Assembly (NCBI GenBank): GCA_958295665.1
Contig: OY282560.1
Coordinates: forward strand, 24,387,653 to 24,451,652
Origin: Tipula vernalis
Lineage: Eukaryota; Arthropoda; Insecta; Diptera; Tipulidae
Direction of reading: 5' to 3'
DNA length: 64,000 bases
Within the stretch, counting starts at the first letter, position 1, and every line of letters starts with the position of its first letter. Made by a program: the position numbers and the translations under genes. The notes under the pieces are model-generated. The model searched no databases and had not been told where the DNA came from. It saw only the letters and a program-made list of their open reading frames with translations. Shown here piece after piece: positions 10,591 to 21,559 of the stretch.

Positions 10591-11287
10591 TCATCACCAA
10601 CTTATTATTATGTACTTTACATAATCTGTTTGTTTTTGAAAGCGTTAACTCACAAACTTACACTTTAATTTCAAACAAATTGTATCAATCTAATTTTAAA
10701 TGATTAATTTTAATCGCTTAACAAACTCAACTTCCACAACCTTTCTCTTTGAATGCCAATTGACTAATTCTAGAAAATAATTATTACATTTACAATTTAT
10801 TTTTCGTTTAAACCAAATACTAGTAAAATTTAAATATTTCTTGTTAATTTTGACAATTAAATTATATGAATTTTATTATTAACTTGTAAAATTTACCATT
10901 TGTTGATTTTTTGCACAATTTAGTTGTATAGTTTATCATTTTGTTATATTATCAACAATTTATTATTGTCGACCACAAATCTATACATATATACAAAAAT
11001 TAAAATTAAAATATGTACTTATTTCTTTGACTTGCATTTAATTCTACACCCTTCCACCGATTTCGTCCAAGTGTCCAAAAGATGTGTATTTGAACTCAAG
11101 GCATATTTTAAGATCAAAATCGGTTCGATAGATCAAACTGTTTTTAAGTTATTCGCCGTAATCCGTTTTGGAACACAGTAAATTGTGTTTTCAGATAGAG
11201 AAAATTTATTATGGTAAGCTGTTGGTAATTTATTTTTTAATAAATGATTTTAATTCAGAACTTCACTCAAACATCATTTTATTTCTA
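10591..11287. other. AT-rich non-coding stretch, nothing recognised
   Basis: Open frames here are short and have no family resemblance or splice context. Base composition is uniformly AT-rich. Confidence 0.5.
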
Positions 11288-11575
11288 AACCGATTTTGAT
11301 GAAATTCAACATGTGCGACAGAAATGGAATTCTAAATTGATATTTAGATGGAGTTCTGGATTATGGCCAATTAGGAATAATGGAACTTGACTATTTCTTA
11401 ACCGATTTGATGAAATTCTACAAGTGCGATGGATAACCTTCTTAACCGATTTTGATGAAATTCAACATGTGCGACAGAAATGGAATTCTAAATTGATATT
11501 TAGATGGAATTCTGGAATATGGCCAATTAGAAATAATGGAACTTGACTATTTCTTAAATTCTACAAGAGCGATGG
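11288..11575. repeat. Tandem direct duplication, period 156 bp
   Basis: The unit starting AACCGATTTTGATGAAATTC at 11288 restarts at 11444. The copies share the block ATGTGCGACAGAAATGGAAT and the block TATGGCCAATTAG, with a few substitutions and a short deletion near the end of the second copy. Confidence 0.85.
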
Positions 11576-11763
11576 ATATGGGATTATAAAATTATTTTTG
11601 TATCTGATGCATAAATATTGTTATATGTATGTACTCCTGTATATTGTGTTAATGTATATTGTTCAATTATAGAATTACCATGAATGAATAATTATGACAA
11701 TATGTAACAGTACTATTTGACAAATACATATGTATGTACATATATTATGGATCTGTATGGTTG

Positions 11764-12043
11764 ATAACGTTTAAAAGAAGATATCGAGGAGCAATTATCT
11801 CAGTTACAGTGAGTAAAACACTTCCCTTATCACTTGGGGGTCCCGGGTTCGATTCCCGGCGGTGACAAGTAAAAAAGTCACGATTGGGTTTTGAGTTGTA
11901 TACGTCTGTGTGCATGTGTGTATGTTGTGAAAGTGCGTTCATCGTGTTCTCGGTAAGCACCATGGGCCCAATAGTGGCATTGAGTACAGGTAACCCTTGA
12001 GTAAGGTTCTCCGCCAAAGTTTTATTTTTTTTTTTTCACAGAG
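11764..12043 (+). mobile_element. tRNA-derived SINE (copy 1)
   Basis: A tRNA-like head shows a box A-like segment TATCTCAGTTACAGTGAGTA (about 11795) and a strong RNA polymerase III box B, GGGTTCGATTCCCGGC (about 11845-11860). A non-tRNA body follows and the copy ends in a T-rich run near 12020-12040. The acceptor stem does not pair as in a functional tRNA, so this is a SINE head rather than a tRNA gene. Confidence 0.6.
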
Positions 12044-12127
12044 AGTCAGAAGACAGTAGTCAAATAATAAACATGTATAATTAATTATAATAATAAAATA
12101 AAATAATTATAAAACAGTATGAATTGC

Positions 12128-12381
12128 AGGTCGTCGAATATAAAGCAGTGGTTAAGATATTTGCTTACCACGCTGCGATCCTGAGTTTGATTCTCGCTGC
12201 GCCGACTAAAAATTAAATTAATTATAACATGCTTCGACAGACGTTGAAAACGATTGTTGTAAAAGCGTTCGTTGGGCCACCTACAACGTTTCACTAATAC
12301 GTTATAAGTACGGTTCCAAAGGTCTCAGTAGAGATGCGGTGTGGGTCGATTTCGGCCTCTAAGCCTTAGAAAAGAAAACTT
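12128..12381 (+). mobile_element. tRNA-derived SINE (copy 2, different family)
   Basis: The head AAAGCAGTGGTTAAGATA (about 12141) is box A-like and GAGTTTGATTCTCGC (about 12183-12197) is box B-like. The body differs from the neighbouring SINE and ends in AAAGAAAACT followed by a T run at about 12372-12380. Assignment rests on the paired internal promoter boxes and tail. Confidence 0.5.
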
Positions 12382-12930
12382 TTTTTTTAAGAATTGCTGG
12401 AATGGAAAAAGTAAAACAAAATTGTTTTTATTGTTTACCAAAAAGCAATATAAATGAATTACAATACATTCTTTGAACAACTACAGCATAGTATACTGTT
12501 CTTTGAAGTCGGTGATTTCACGAATACTAATATTTTCCCGGGAAATACTATGAGTACCCAAGGGTAAATTGAATAAATGTAAAATATTTTGGTTATCTGC
12601 CAAGTACTACGGTAATGATTTAAGATGGAAATTTATTGCAGGCTATTTGAAACATAAATTGAATGACCACAACCTTTTAATTATATCGCCAAAAAGTATA
12701 AATTTATTGCTTGGAAATAGTGTATTTGTTATTTATTTTGCTTATTATTAATTCAACAATTTTGATAATTGATAATATCATTTAATAATTACAAGATATT
12801 TAGAATTTTTGACAATAAAATGGTAATTTTATGGAATTCTTGGTAAATTCTAATATAATCTATATTGATCCAACAATTTTACTGTAAAAGTAGCGATTTT
12901 CACAATCAACAATCTATTTTGTAGAATTTA
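12382..12930. other. AT-rich spacer between SINE and duplicated unit A
   Basis: No coding, RNA or repeat signal recognised. Unit B has no matching sequence here, so this lies outside the duplication. Confidence 0.4.
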
Positions 12931-12949
12931 CTAGTTTTTTTACCATTTT

Positions 12950-13500
12950 TTTCTCTGGGTGTAGCATAAAATTATTAAATGCGATTTTTAGTGCAATTTT
13001 AAATGGGCCAAAAACTCCTATGTCTAGAGGTTGTAATTTGTGGGAGCAATGAGGTGGGAATGACAGAAGAACTATTCCGCATTTTCGAGAAAATTCTATT
13101 GCAGGCAAAGAACAATAGCTTTTGTGGTTGTCCATTAGCAACAAAATACGGTTTTCTTTAGAACAACGTGTCTGCAGCTGAATATGCTTTAAAACTTCTG
13201 GGAAAAGTTCTACTGTCATCCAACCTGTTCTAGATGCAAGACCTAAACTTCCTCTTGGTGCTCCATGAAAAAAACGGCCCTTGTAGTGAACTCGAGGGAA
13301 CACAAATTCAGGAGCAATCGAATGGCCAACGAGTTCACCATGTTCCGCTGAAACGATTTGGCTCACTTGTCTCTTTGATTTGTCTGATTATTACCTTTGG
13401 TGCTTGCATGACAGTGGTTATTCCAGTCTCGTCTAAATTATACACATTGCATAGTGCAAATTTAAACCTATCCATCACATCAACATAATTATTGACATCA
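12950..13500 (-). pseudogene. pogo/Tigger-like DDE transposase fragment (unit A)
   Basis: Minus-strand reading gives the first catalytic block (NLDETGITTVMQAPKVI, about 13445-13395), then after a frameshift near 13370 a long open stretch with SAEHGELV, the second catalytic block LLLMDNHKSY and SFPPHCSHKLQPLDIGVFGPFK. These are hallmarks of the Tc1/mariner superfamily pogo/Tigger DDE domain. The N-terminal DNA-binding part is not recognisable, and the C-terminus is lost at the duplication boundary near 12974. It cannot make an active transposase. Confidence 0.8.
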
Positions 13501-13734
13501 ACAACCTTCTACTGGTAAAACAAAAGATCGACTGAATAACCGCGTGCATTTTTTTTACCATGAAGTGAATGCTCATGCGCACACTTGTTAGTATTTTTGT
13601 TTTTCTAATCCCGTTATTTTGATAGATTTTGAGCATGTTTATTTTTACCCCGTGCTTACAGTTGCCCCATTTCCCCCTATGTGTATTTGTATAGTCCACT
13701 GATTTTTTTCATTAGGAGCAAACACAATCTAACT

Positions 13735-14347
13735 TCCAACTCAACTCGTAAATCAATCCCTCACCTAACTCCTTAATCGCTTAATAAACCCCAACTCAAT
13801 CTTCAACTCTTCAATCCTCACATAACCACCAAATTAACCCTAAACCCAACACTCAATTAAATCACCAATTCAACTCCAAACCAACTTACAACTCAACCCT
13901 TAACACCAAACTCAACGTTCAATCCAATTCTCAATCCAAGGGCCCGAAAAACCAAATGGGCACGCGAACTCTACTCAGAACAACTGCTCAAGCTAACTTA
14001 AAACTCAAATCTCAACTAAACCCCCATATAAATTTCGAACTAAATGACTCAATCAGCCTCAACGCTATCTCAAGCTCAGCCCTCAAACTCAACATCCAAC
14101 TCCACCAGGCTTAATTCTCTAATCAACAAGGTGCAAGAAACTGCATGCCTACCTTTACTGAGATCAAAACTTCTTAAGCTGACTTAATCCCCAACTGAAC
14201 CATTGACAACCCCAACTCAACCATAACCCCAATCCAATTTAACCCCATACTCAACTCTCAACTCAATTCCCAAATCAACATGGTCTGTAGAACTGCACAA
14301 GTACATGAACTAAACTAAAATCAACTAATTCTACGAGTATTTCTAAT
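13735..14347. repeat. Degenerate ACTCAAC-rich minisatellite (unit A)
   Basis: About 600 bp consists of loosely repeated motifs such as AACTCAACYY, CCAACTCAA and CTCAATC with strong strand bias (C and A rich, G poor). It is matched at 58573-59182 and, more diverged, at 54290-54790. There is no fixed period and no coding. Confidence 0.7.
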
Positions 14348-14351
14348 TCAG

Positions 14352-16001
14352 TGTAACAACGCACGTGTACGCCGTCACAACGGTTCTTATTTTTTTTTTC
14401 AATCCAAATTTTCTCACACTTTTTTTGCAATTATGCAAACAAATATAATCCGGTAACTCATATTAAATTTTTGTAATTTCATTTTTTTTTTTTTGTAAAA
14501 TCATTAAGTACAGTAATTAAATTGGATATTCTGTTTCCGTTCTAAATAAAAAAAAAAAATATAATAATTGTTTTGAAGGGAAAAGAAGAATCGTTGTGAA
14601 CTTCTAAATTTTTTTTTGAGTCAGTCTGGAAGTTAATTTTAAGGTAATCAGCCGATCGGGCTTTAAGTTATAAAATTTAAGTTAAGTTTAAGTCGGTGAA
14701 TAAATTTAAATGAGTTCAGTTTATTTTTTTTTGTTTGAATAAAATTAATTCAATGTTACAGTGTTAGTTTTCAATAGTTATATCAATTACATAACAATAA
14801 TAATTGATAAATTTTTTTTTAACTTTTGGCAAAAGCAAACAAAACAAGCCCAATCGATAATTAATTTAATTAATCTTGGGGAATTGTAATTATATTTTCT
14901 TTAAAATTAATTTTTTTTTTTTTAATGAAATTTACGAATATAGTAGTGATTTAAAGAAAAAGACAAAACAAAAGAAAAAAAATTTTAATTCTCCAATAAA
15001 TGGACAAAGCCAATAAGTGAATGGTATCAAGAAATTTTTTTTTGTAGTGTACAAAAACGTTAAACATTTTGAAATACAAATGCATAATAATAAACTAATG
15101 CTGTGAAAGTGAACATTTGAAAATATCAACCCGCCATATTAGTGAATTAAATCGTGCGTGAGTGTGTTTTTTTTTTTTGGTAAAAAAAATACCAATACAC
15201 AAAGACTGAAAAAAAAAAAAATATAAATAAATAAATACCAGAATATAGATGGTTATTTATCGTACCGACACCAAGAATACATTAAAATCTGTACAGCAAT
15301 CAACCTAGGATCAATTCACCACAACAAACAACGCACATCATTCAACAAGTTTGCTGATAAGTTTTCAATTGTTTTTATTTCATTTATTATATTTTAAAAT
15401 TTTTTTTTTGTATTCAATTATATTTCGTTTTTTTTTTATTTTTATTATTTTTCCCTTTCTTAGTATAAGTTTAATCTGGTGTAGGGTAGTTATTTAAGTT
15501 TCGTTAGGTGATTAGCATTAGCTAGTTAGGTTAGTTTATCAGATTGAGTGTTCTGTTGTTTTTTTTTTTTTTTTTGCTTTTGCCATTATTTCATTTTGGT
15601 TTGCTTTGATCAATAAATTAATTGATTAATTTTATTGTTATAAAGTTGAATTCGTTGTTTTCAATAAAAAAAAAAAAAAAAAAATAAAAAAAATGAATAT
15701 GAGATAATTGAGAACGTCAAACTGAGGATGAATTAGGGCAAGGTAAGTGTCCGAATAGGTAGGTAGGTATTCAGAATCACCCTCCCCTTCCCGCGGTTTG
15801 ATGTGACCCACATAAACTCTAGAAACCCCACGACATCACCCTGAAGCTTAGCCGGCAACGACCGCTCTAGAGTCCCTGTGTGGGTCCAATTCTGATTAAC
15901 ACGACACATGATTTGGAGAATAATTTTTTTTTGTTTTTTGTTGTTTTCAAAATGTTTTTTTTTTGAATTTGGATATTATCCAGACCATGCGAAGTGTTAC
16001 A
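14352..16001. mobile_element. 1650-bp solo LTR-type insertion with TCAG target-site duplication
   Basis: The insertion starts TGTAACA and ends TGTTACA, giving the TG...CA ends of an LTR with short inverted repeats, and is flanked by TCAG at 14348-14351 and 16002-16005. Unit B has the uninterrupted empty site at 59183-59186, which proves the boundaries. The interior is AT-rich with homopolymer runs and no coding frame, primer-binding site or protease/RT sequence. A solo LTR of a Ty3/gypsy-like element fits the 4-bp duplication; an unusual MITE is less likely. Confidence 0.8.
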
Positions 16002-16184
16002 TCAGTTCTAAATTAAACCCCTAAGTTGATCCCCAACAGAACTGCCTTTTCAATCCTAACCCAACCCCAACTCAACTTTAATTCAACGATAAATTAATCC
16101 CCAATTCTACCAAAAACTCAAAGCTCAGAAATTGTTTGATTGATTTGATTGATTGATTTTGAATGTACGGCCAAGCATTATAGC

Positions 16185-17005
16185 AGGTTCTCCCGGACTC
16201 CCGGACACATACATTATACCCGTTTACACATAACAAAACCGTAGGATAGGATAGGACACCAATTCGATCGATAGTTAGTAAATTATTAGTATAATATATA
16301 ATAAATAGGTTTGCACAAGACAGCACAATCTAAGTACATTTTTAGATGATCATTTCTCTGGAATCCAGGGCCGGATACTCTAGACTCCCTAAATCTAAAA
16401 CAATACTCAACAAATTATTAATGTTGTAATTTCACCCCTGTCCGCCTTTCATTAATTTACCTGATAAAATATTTAAGAAAAATTTAAAACAACAGCGCTT
16501 ATTTCATTATTCGTGGTCCTTTTATATCTAAATAATTATTTATTACGTACCACAACAAAAATTAAAATAAACGTTAAAAACCATTTAAACATAAAATTTA
16601 ACTTAAGAAAAGAAAATAAATAATTTTAAATTCGATTATTTTATAAAATGTATATGTTACAGCACAGCAAACACTCTAGACTCCTCAATAATTCAATTAT
16701 GTACTATAATTATATCAAGAATCAACAAACAAAATTAAAATTAAAATTCCCAGGCAACTCTGAAAACTAAATTTAATTAATAAATCACCATAATACCAAA
16801 TTTTATTACTTAAATGAATAATTATTATAACAGGATCTTCAGTATTACCGAGCACACACCGTACACCCATTTACACATACTAAAACCAATGGATAGAATA
16901 TAATTATTAGTTGGGACAGATTCAATCCGTTTGCAGTCTCCTAAGCGATTAATAGGTAGTAAATTAGTAGTACAATAAATGATAAACAGGTTAACACAAG
17001 ACAGC
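16185..17005. repeat. Pair of diverged direct repeats within unit A
   Basis: A ~145-bp segment at 16185-16330 (TTTACACATAAC, GTTAGTAAATTATTAGTA, GCACAAGACAGCA) recurs diverged at 16845-17005 (TTTACACATACT, GGTAGTAAATTAGTAGTA, ACACAAGACAGCA). Both pairs are conserved in unit B (59366-59511 and 60026-60186). They look like two copies of one dispersed repeat. The stretch between them is non-coding. Confidence 0.55.
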
Positions 17006-17710
17006 ACTCCCATAAAACTTCAACTTCGCTTATGGATATATTACCCAGCAGAATCAAGCAGGCAAAATAAGTAAAATAATAAATCAATGAAAGGATTAAT
17101 TTTTTAAAAGTTTAATCGGTTTACCATATAAGTAATATTGATGTTTGTGTGTGAAAACTGCAACGCAAACCTGAACAAATGCATTAAGTTAAAGTTCAAT
17201 ACATATAGCATCATGATTTGGATTTACATAATTCCACCTTGTTCACATTCGTTAAGAACATCATTATTTGTTGCAAACCAAACCACAACTCACAAATTAG
17301 TATTTTATAATTTAGTTTATTTATATTCTTTCAACATTAATGAAATTAATTTAATATAATTTAATGCAGTTTATAATAGCCTGTAAAAAAATGTATCATA
17401 TCTAACTATACTATTTTAATAGATTATATATGGCGGTTTCGGATTCGACTCAAACTCACTCAATTATACGAAGTATAATAATTCTATTTGAGTCCAATAC
17501 ATTATAAATTTTTAAGTGTTTGTTTGACCACAATAGTTGTCTCATGAATACAAAAAACATAAAGAGAGAAAACAACACCAAAATAAAAGTAACAGAATTG
17601 TGTTTACTAAACCACCAACACACATTGAAGGTAAATATTTTTCTACAGCCTTCCATGTGCGAAGCAGGAGACGTATTATATTTTCAGGAAAATATTTGTG
17701 ACGACTATAC

Positions 17711-17853
17711 CAAAACCAACAAAAATGTCTCTCTGTTTTTGTTGTTGTTTAAATATTATATGACAAAAACCAATAATATATAGTACATTTCCTTGATAGG
17801 ATCTGTGTAAAGAGCGAACGAGACGGCCTGTATAAACATTTTTGTTGGTTTTG
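17711..17853. mobile_element. 143-bp MITE with 18-bp perfect inverted repeats (unit A)
   Basis: CAAAACCAACAAAAATGT at 17711-17728 is exactly the reverse complement of 17836-17853. The loop is 107 bp, AT-rich and non-coding. The same structure is present at 60834-60976, so it inserted before the duplication. Confidence 0.65.
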
Positions 17854-18299
17854 CTATGTATCAAACTTTAAGAATAAATTTGTGTCGATTGTATATGAAA
17901 TAAAACACAAGAACAATTCAAGTATTCGTAAAAATACAGATATGAAATTAACTACGACGTATACCAAATTAAGTTAAAAACAATTTCAATATTATCGAAT
18001 TATTTGATTTTAGTAATTAAATTCCATGTACAATCACACAAAAGTCAAAATCATGCACTTAATCAAGAAATCAAGAATTTTGATTTCTTGGATTGTATTT
18101 TCCAAAATTACACTTTAATTATTATATCACTTACACTTTTCGCTAAAATTGATTTTAATTAGAATTAAAATGTATGTACATGGGTATAAAAAGTATATAC
18201 ATAACACTTCACACTAACAACACTTAAATAAAAAATAAAAAATAAAAATTAAATTAAATTAAATTTTGAAGAGGAAAGACAAAATACGTCTATCCTCTT

Positions 18300-18560
18300 T
18301 AAATTTTTACTCTCCCCTCAAAGCCCAAAAATTGTTGGAAAAAAATTCAAACCGATCAAGCCGTTTCGAGATACGGTGAGTACATACTTACAGACAGACA
18401 TCCAAACATCCAGTCATCCAAACAGATGCACTTTCAAAATATCGAGAAAAGTGGTTTTGGACAAAAAGATTAAAGCCAGTTTTTACAGAATTTCAGTAAC
18501 TTTGATCCATGCGGACCAAGGTAAATGGCCTTTACGGTTAACACTTGTAAATCAAAGTAG
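18300..18560. repeat. Dispersed repeat with GATCAAGCCGTTTCGAGATACGG core
   Basis: This block (core around 18354-18376, then CAGACAGACATCCAAACATC and GATCCATGCGGACCAAGG) recurs at 61420-61690 (unit B), 54800-55030 (unit C) and, much diverged, at 28480-28650, where the tail reads TTGGTCCTTGCAGACCAAAG. The four copies indicate an interspersed repeat family. No coding function is seen. Confidence 0.6.
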
Positions 18561-19901
18561 TAGATCAAAAAATGAAACAACCTACAAGAAACTTGCAAGT
18601 TTACATACAACAATCCCATTGCATTAGTTCTTCTGCAAAATACAGAAACCACCACTGTATGTGCGGTCGACGTAAACAAATCATGCAATACTATCAATTC
18701 AAGTTTTGCATCTCCAAAATTGTGAGATTTATTCGGACTATATATGTACATTTCAACACTTTTAGGTGCAAGTAGGGCCAAGAACCGACGATTTTCAAAT
18801 GAGTGTCTTTTTAAATCATAATGGTCGCATTCCGCCTAAAATTGTGACGATGTTTTAGTATAACCAAAAAAAGTGGCATGATCATTTAGTTGTTTAACTT
18901 CACGAAACGAAGATAACTGACGTCTCAGCAGATCATTTAATTAATTTGTCTTTATTTTTATTTATAATGAGCCAATTCTTTATATTTAAACAAATTATTT
19001 TTTTGGTATAGGGTTCTTTATTTTTTGCAGATTTAAGCTTGAGCTTTCAATGATCTAGAATTGAGAAAATTTATTTAATTTGTCTTTATTTCCAAAATGT
19101 CGAAAAATTATTTGAAAGCCTTCAGATTCAGTGTTAAAATGAAGGCCAAATAATTAAATGCAATAATAGTCGAGCAGAATTAGGGTTTATAAACGAAATA
19201 AATTGTGCAAAAGTGCCATTTAGTAAATTACTCACTTGTTTTGCAATTTAGGAAAAATATTTAACGCCAAAGTTGTTTTATGGGAAATTTCCTTAAGTTG
19301 TGAAAATTTCTTCTTACTTATTTATCATTTGTATAAGCTCGATTTTTCCCATATTCTGGCTGGACTATAAACTGTGTTTGGTTCACTGTCGTAAATATCG
19401 AAAAAAGTCTTATACAATTGGAATTGTGTTTACGCAAATTACGCATTGTTTAATATTTTGTTTCCATGAAGTTTGCATCCCTTTCCAACACTAATCGATA
19501 GGTAATTTTTGTTAATAATTTCAATCCTTCAGATTTCAATTGACATATCGCTAGGTGCGTGGATTTATTCCCATTCCGAAAATTTATAGCTTTTAGTTAA
19601 ACGCTTTTATATATGTTTACATAGATATTTTGAGAAAATTTTGATTTGCCAATTTTTCGATATTTGATCAACGACCTGTGAGAGAATACAAATGTAGCCT
19701 TAAAGTTTCTACTTGTAGCGAACACAATATTGAAATTATTTATAAATTGTTAGGTTTTAATATTTTAAAAAAATTAATTCTTTTTCTTTAATTAAGATTA
19801 GCTAGGTACAATTTTTGTTAATAACAGTTATTACAATTTTCTGAACCTCGATGACTTTTCGGTACTGTAAACAAATCAAATAAATTAATTAAGTTTAGAT
19901 A
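18561..19901. other. Non-coding sequence downstream of lectin A
   Basis: Sequence conserved with unit B and partly with unit C, AT-rich, with short frames only. No RNA gene or domain recognised. Because copies A and B are nearly identical here, conservation reflects recent duplication rather than constraint. Confidence 0.4.
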
Positions 19902-20439
19902 TTAATATTTTAAGGCTGCAGCAAAATATTTACTTCGGCACATAAAAGTCCATTTATAACTACATAAATTATCGGCAAATTTCCAGTTATTCCCTTGAGC
20001 CAGACATAAACACGTTTCATCTTTAGTCATAGTTGGTTCACCCGGAAACCAGTCAGCATAAATAACCGGCATACCAGTATTCTCCCAGTAATACGTTTTA
20101 TCTTCAGGGAATCGTATGCCACTAGTCCAAATCCAATTTGACGTTATGCTTGAATCATTTTGCTGAACTTGGCGCAAAACCTCCAAAATTTTGCGATATT
20201 CACGCTCATCTGGTACGTCGATTAATTGATTGCCATAAAAAGCACAAAATCGTGATGCTTCCCACCAGTTTGCCTGTATACATATAAATGATTAATTAAT
20301 TATTCAACAATAAATAATGACAGCTACATACCTTTAATGGATGGCTAATGTAATAGTCGCTGATGTAATAACCTGAATTTACGAATTGTACGCAAATTAT
20401 AAGTGTACATACGAGTACAAAACCAACAGTTGACTTCAT
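19902..20439 (-). CDS. Secreted C-type lectin-like protein, copy A
   Basis: Two exons: 20439-20332 (36 codons) and 20273-19902 (123 codons plus TAA), joined by a 58-bp GT-AG intron in phase 0, giving 159 residues. The N-terminus (MKSTVGFVLVCTLIICVQFV) is a signal peptide, so the product is secreted. The mature part is one C-type lectin domain: RFCAFYG, WIWTSG, WFPGEPT at the Ca2+/sugar position, TCLCL, WKFADNLC and WTFMC. The usual EPN or QPD triplet is EPT, so sugar binding may be altered. Family members in flies act in immunity, reproduction or adhesion; the role here is unknown. The short intron and intact frame argue for a functional gene. Confidence 0.9.
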
Positions 20440-20486
20440 TTCAGACGATAATTTTACTAATGAACATACTGTATAACAAAATGTTT

Positions 20487-20495
20487 CCTTTTATA
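20487..20495 (-). promoter_or_regulatory. TATA box of lectin A
   Basis: TATAAAAGG on the minus strand lies about 50 bp upstream of the ATG at 20439. An initiator-like TTCATTAG sits about 34 bp downstream, around 20461. The arrangement is identical in the other two copies. Confidence 0.65.
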
Positions 20496-20877
20496 CAGCA
20501 CCAAACAGCTTGATTAGTTTTTGTGATATCACTACCAAATTGTTGTATGCACGGCATCCCGGATATTGTTACTTTTCCAATGTGATAAAATATAAATGTT
20601 TAATTTTTTTTTGTGGTTATATGATTTTGATTAATAAAAGTTTCCTAAAATTGTGGATTTATCAAAAATATTAGTGTTGCTGTTTTCTGTAAAATCCAAA
20701 CAAGTTATCTTTGTTATATTTTCTGCCCGAGGGTATTTCATCCGAAAACCGTTAAACGGTGTTCCGGCACATTTAAGAACCAAAAACAAAAAAATATCAA
20801 AATCGATTCAAAACAATCAACATCACCGTTACTATGATCTCTATGTATGGGTACCCCCAAGCAAAATTCATTTTGGG

Positions 20878-21555
20878 TTTTACCTCGCAATTTTTACAAC
20901 AAACGCAAAGTAAACATTTCTTGATAACGTATACGTAGAACATAATAATGTAAAAATTATTCTAAAATTAAGATAAATTCATTTTCAATTATAATAAAAA
21001 TTGAATTCCTACTTCTGTACTTGTAAATCATTATCAGAAGAAGGAAATTATACGTAAAAATAAAGATAAGGGGGAAAAGTTTAGATACACTTGATAAAGA
21101 CGTGCTTCTTCACATTTTGTACTCTAATCATTTTGTCATTTTTTCGTTAAGTATATTGACAAAATTCAAAATCATTTCGGTACAAAGATGTTTATGATTA
21201 TTATAGAGGCTTAAATGAGATTAAAGGTTGTAACATAGTGATAAACATAAATTTCTTCATTATTTTGGCGTCAGATATATATCAGAACCTGACCAGGCGA
21301 ACCCAAAAATTGGTTTTCACTTTATTCTGAAAACCCATCGATTCTTTGTTAAGGGGCTTATCGTGAGTTCTACATTGGGATTTAAACCGAGAAATATTAT
21401 CGGTTTCATAAACTCCAGTGAAATTTCTAAATTAATGAAACGAATCATTGTGGACAATTTTGACCATTCATGAAGAAAAGTTTCATCTGCATGGATCAAT
21501 ATGATTATCTGGAGCATTTGTCCTTTTAGAGGAGTGCCAAATAAATATTGATATA
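20878..21555. other. Non-coding spacer before BEL/Pao relic
   Basis: Nothing recognisable; it may still belong to duplicated unit A, but unit B is cut by the window end so this cannot be tested. Confidence 0.4.
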
Positions 21556-21559
21556 CCCG

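Larger units (their letters stand above)
12974..20877. repeat. Segmental duplication unit A (lectin unit)
   Basis: From ATTAAATGCG at 12974 the sequence matches 57809 onward almost base for base to the window end (20877 corresponds to 64000). Differences are sparse substitutions, a 1650-bp LTR insertion present only here (14352-16001) and a stretch of about 65 bp near 17505-17575 missing from unit B. Unit A carries a pogo relic, a degenerate ACTCAAC-rich repeat, a MITE and a C-type lectin gene. It continues past 20877 as far as can be compared. Confidence 0.93.

Noticed and set aside
11839..11866. Possible tRNA gene from the strong box B sequence
   Set aside because: No acceptor or anticodon stem pairing of a functional tRNA could be drawn; better explained as a SINE head.
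11745..12017. 90-codon minus-strand ORF
   Set aside because: It is antisense to the tRNA-derived SINE and has no domain or start context.
17456..18781. Several 60-103 codon ORFs conserved between units A and B
   Set aside because: Conservation reflects recent duplication; overlapping frames on both strands and lack of motifs argue against coding.
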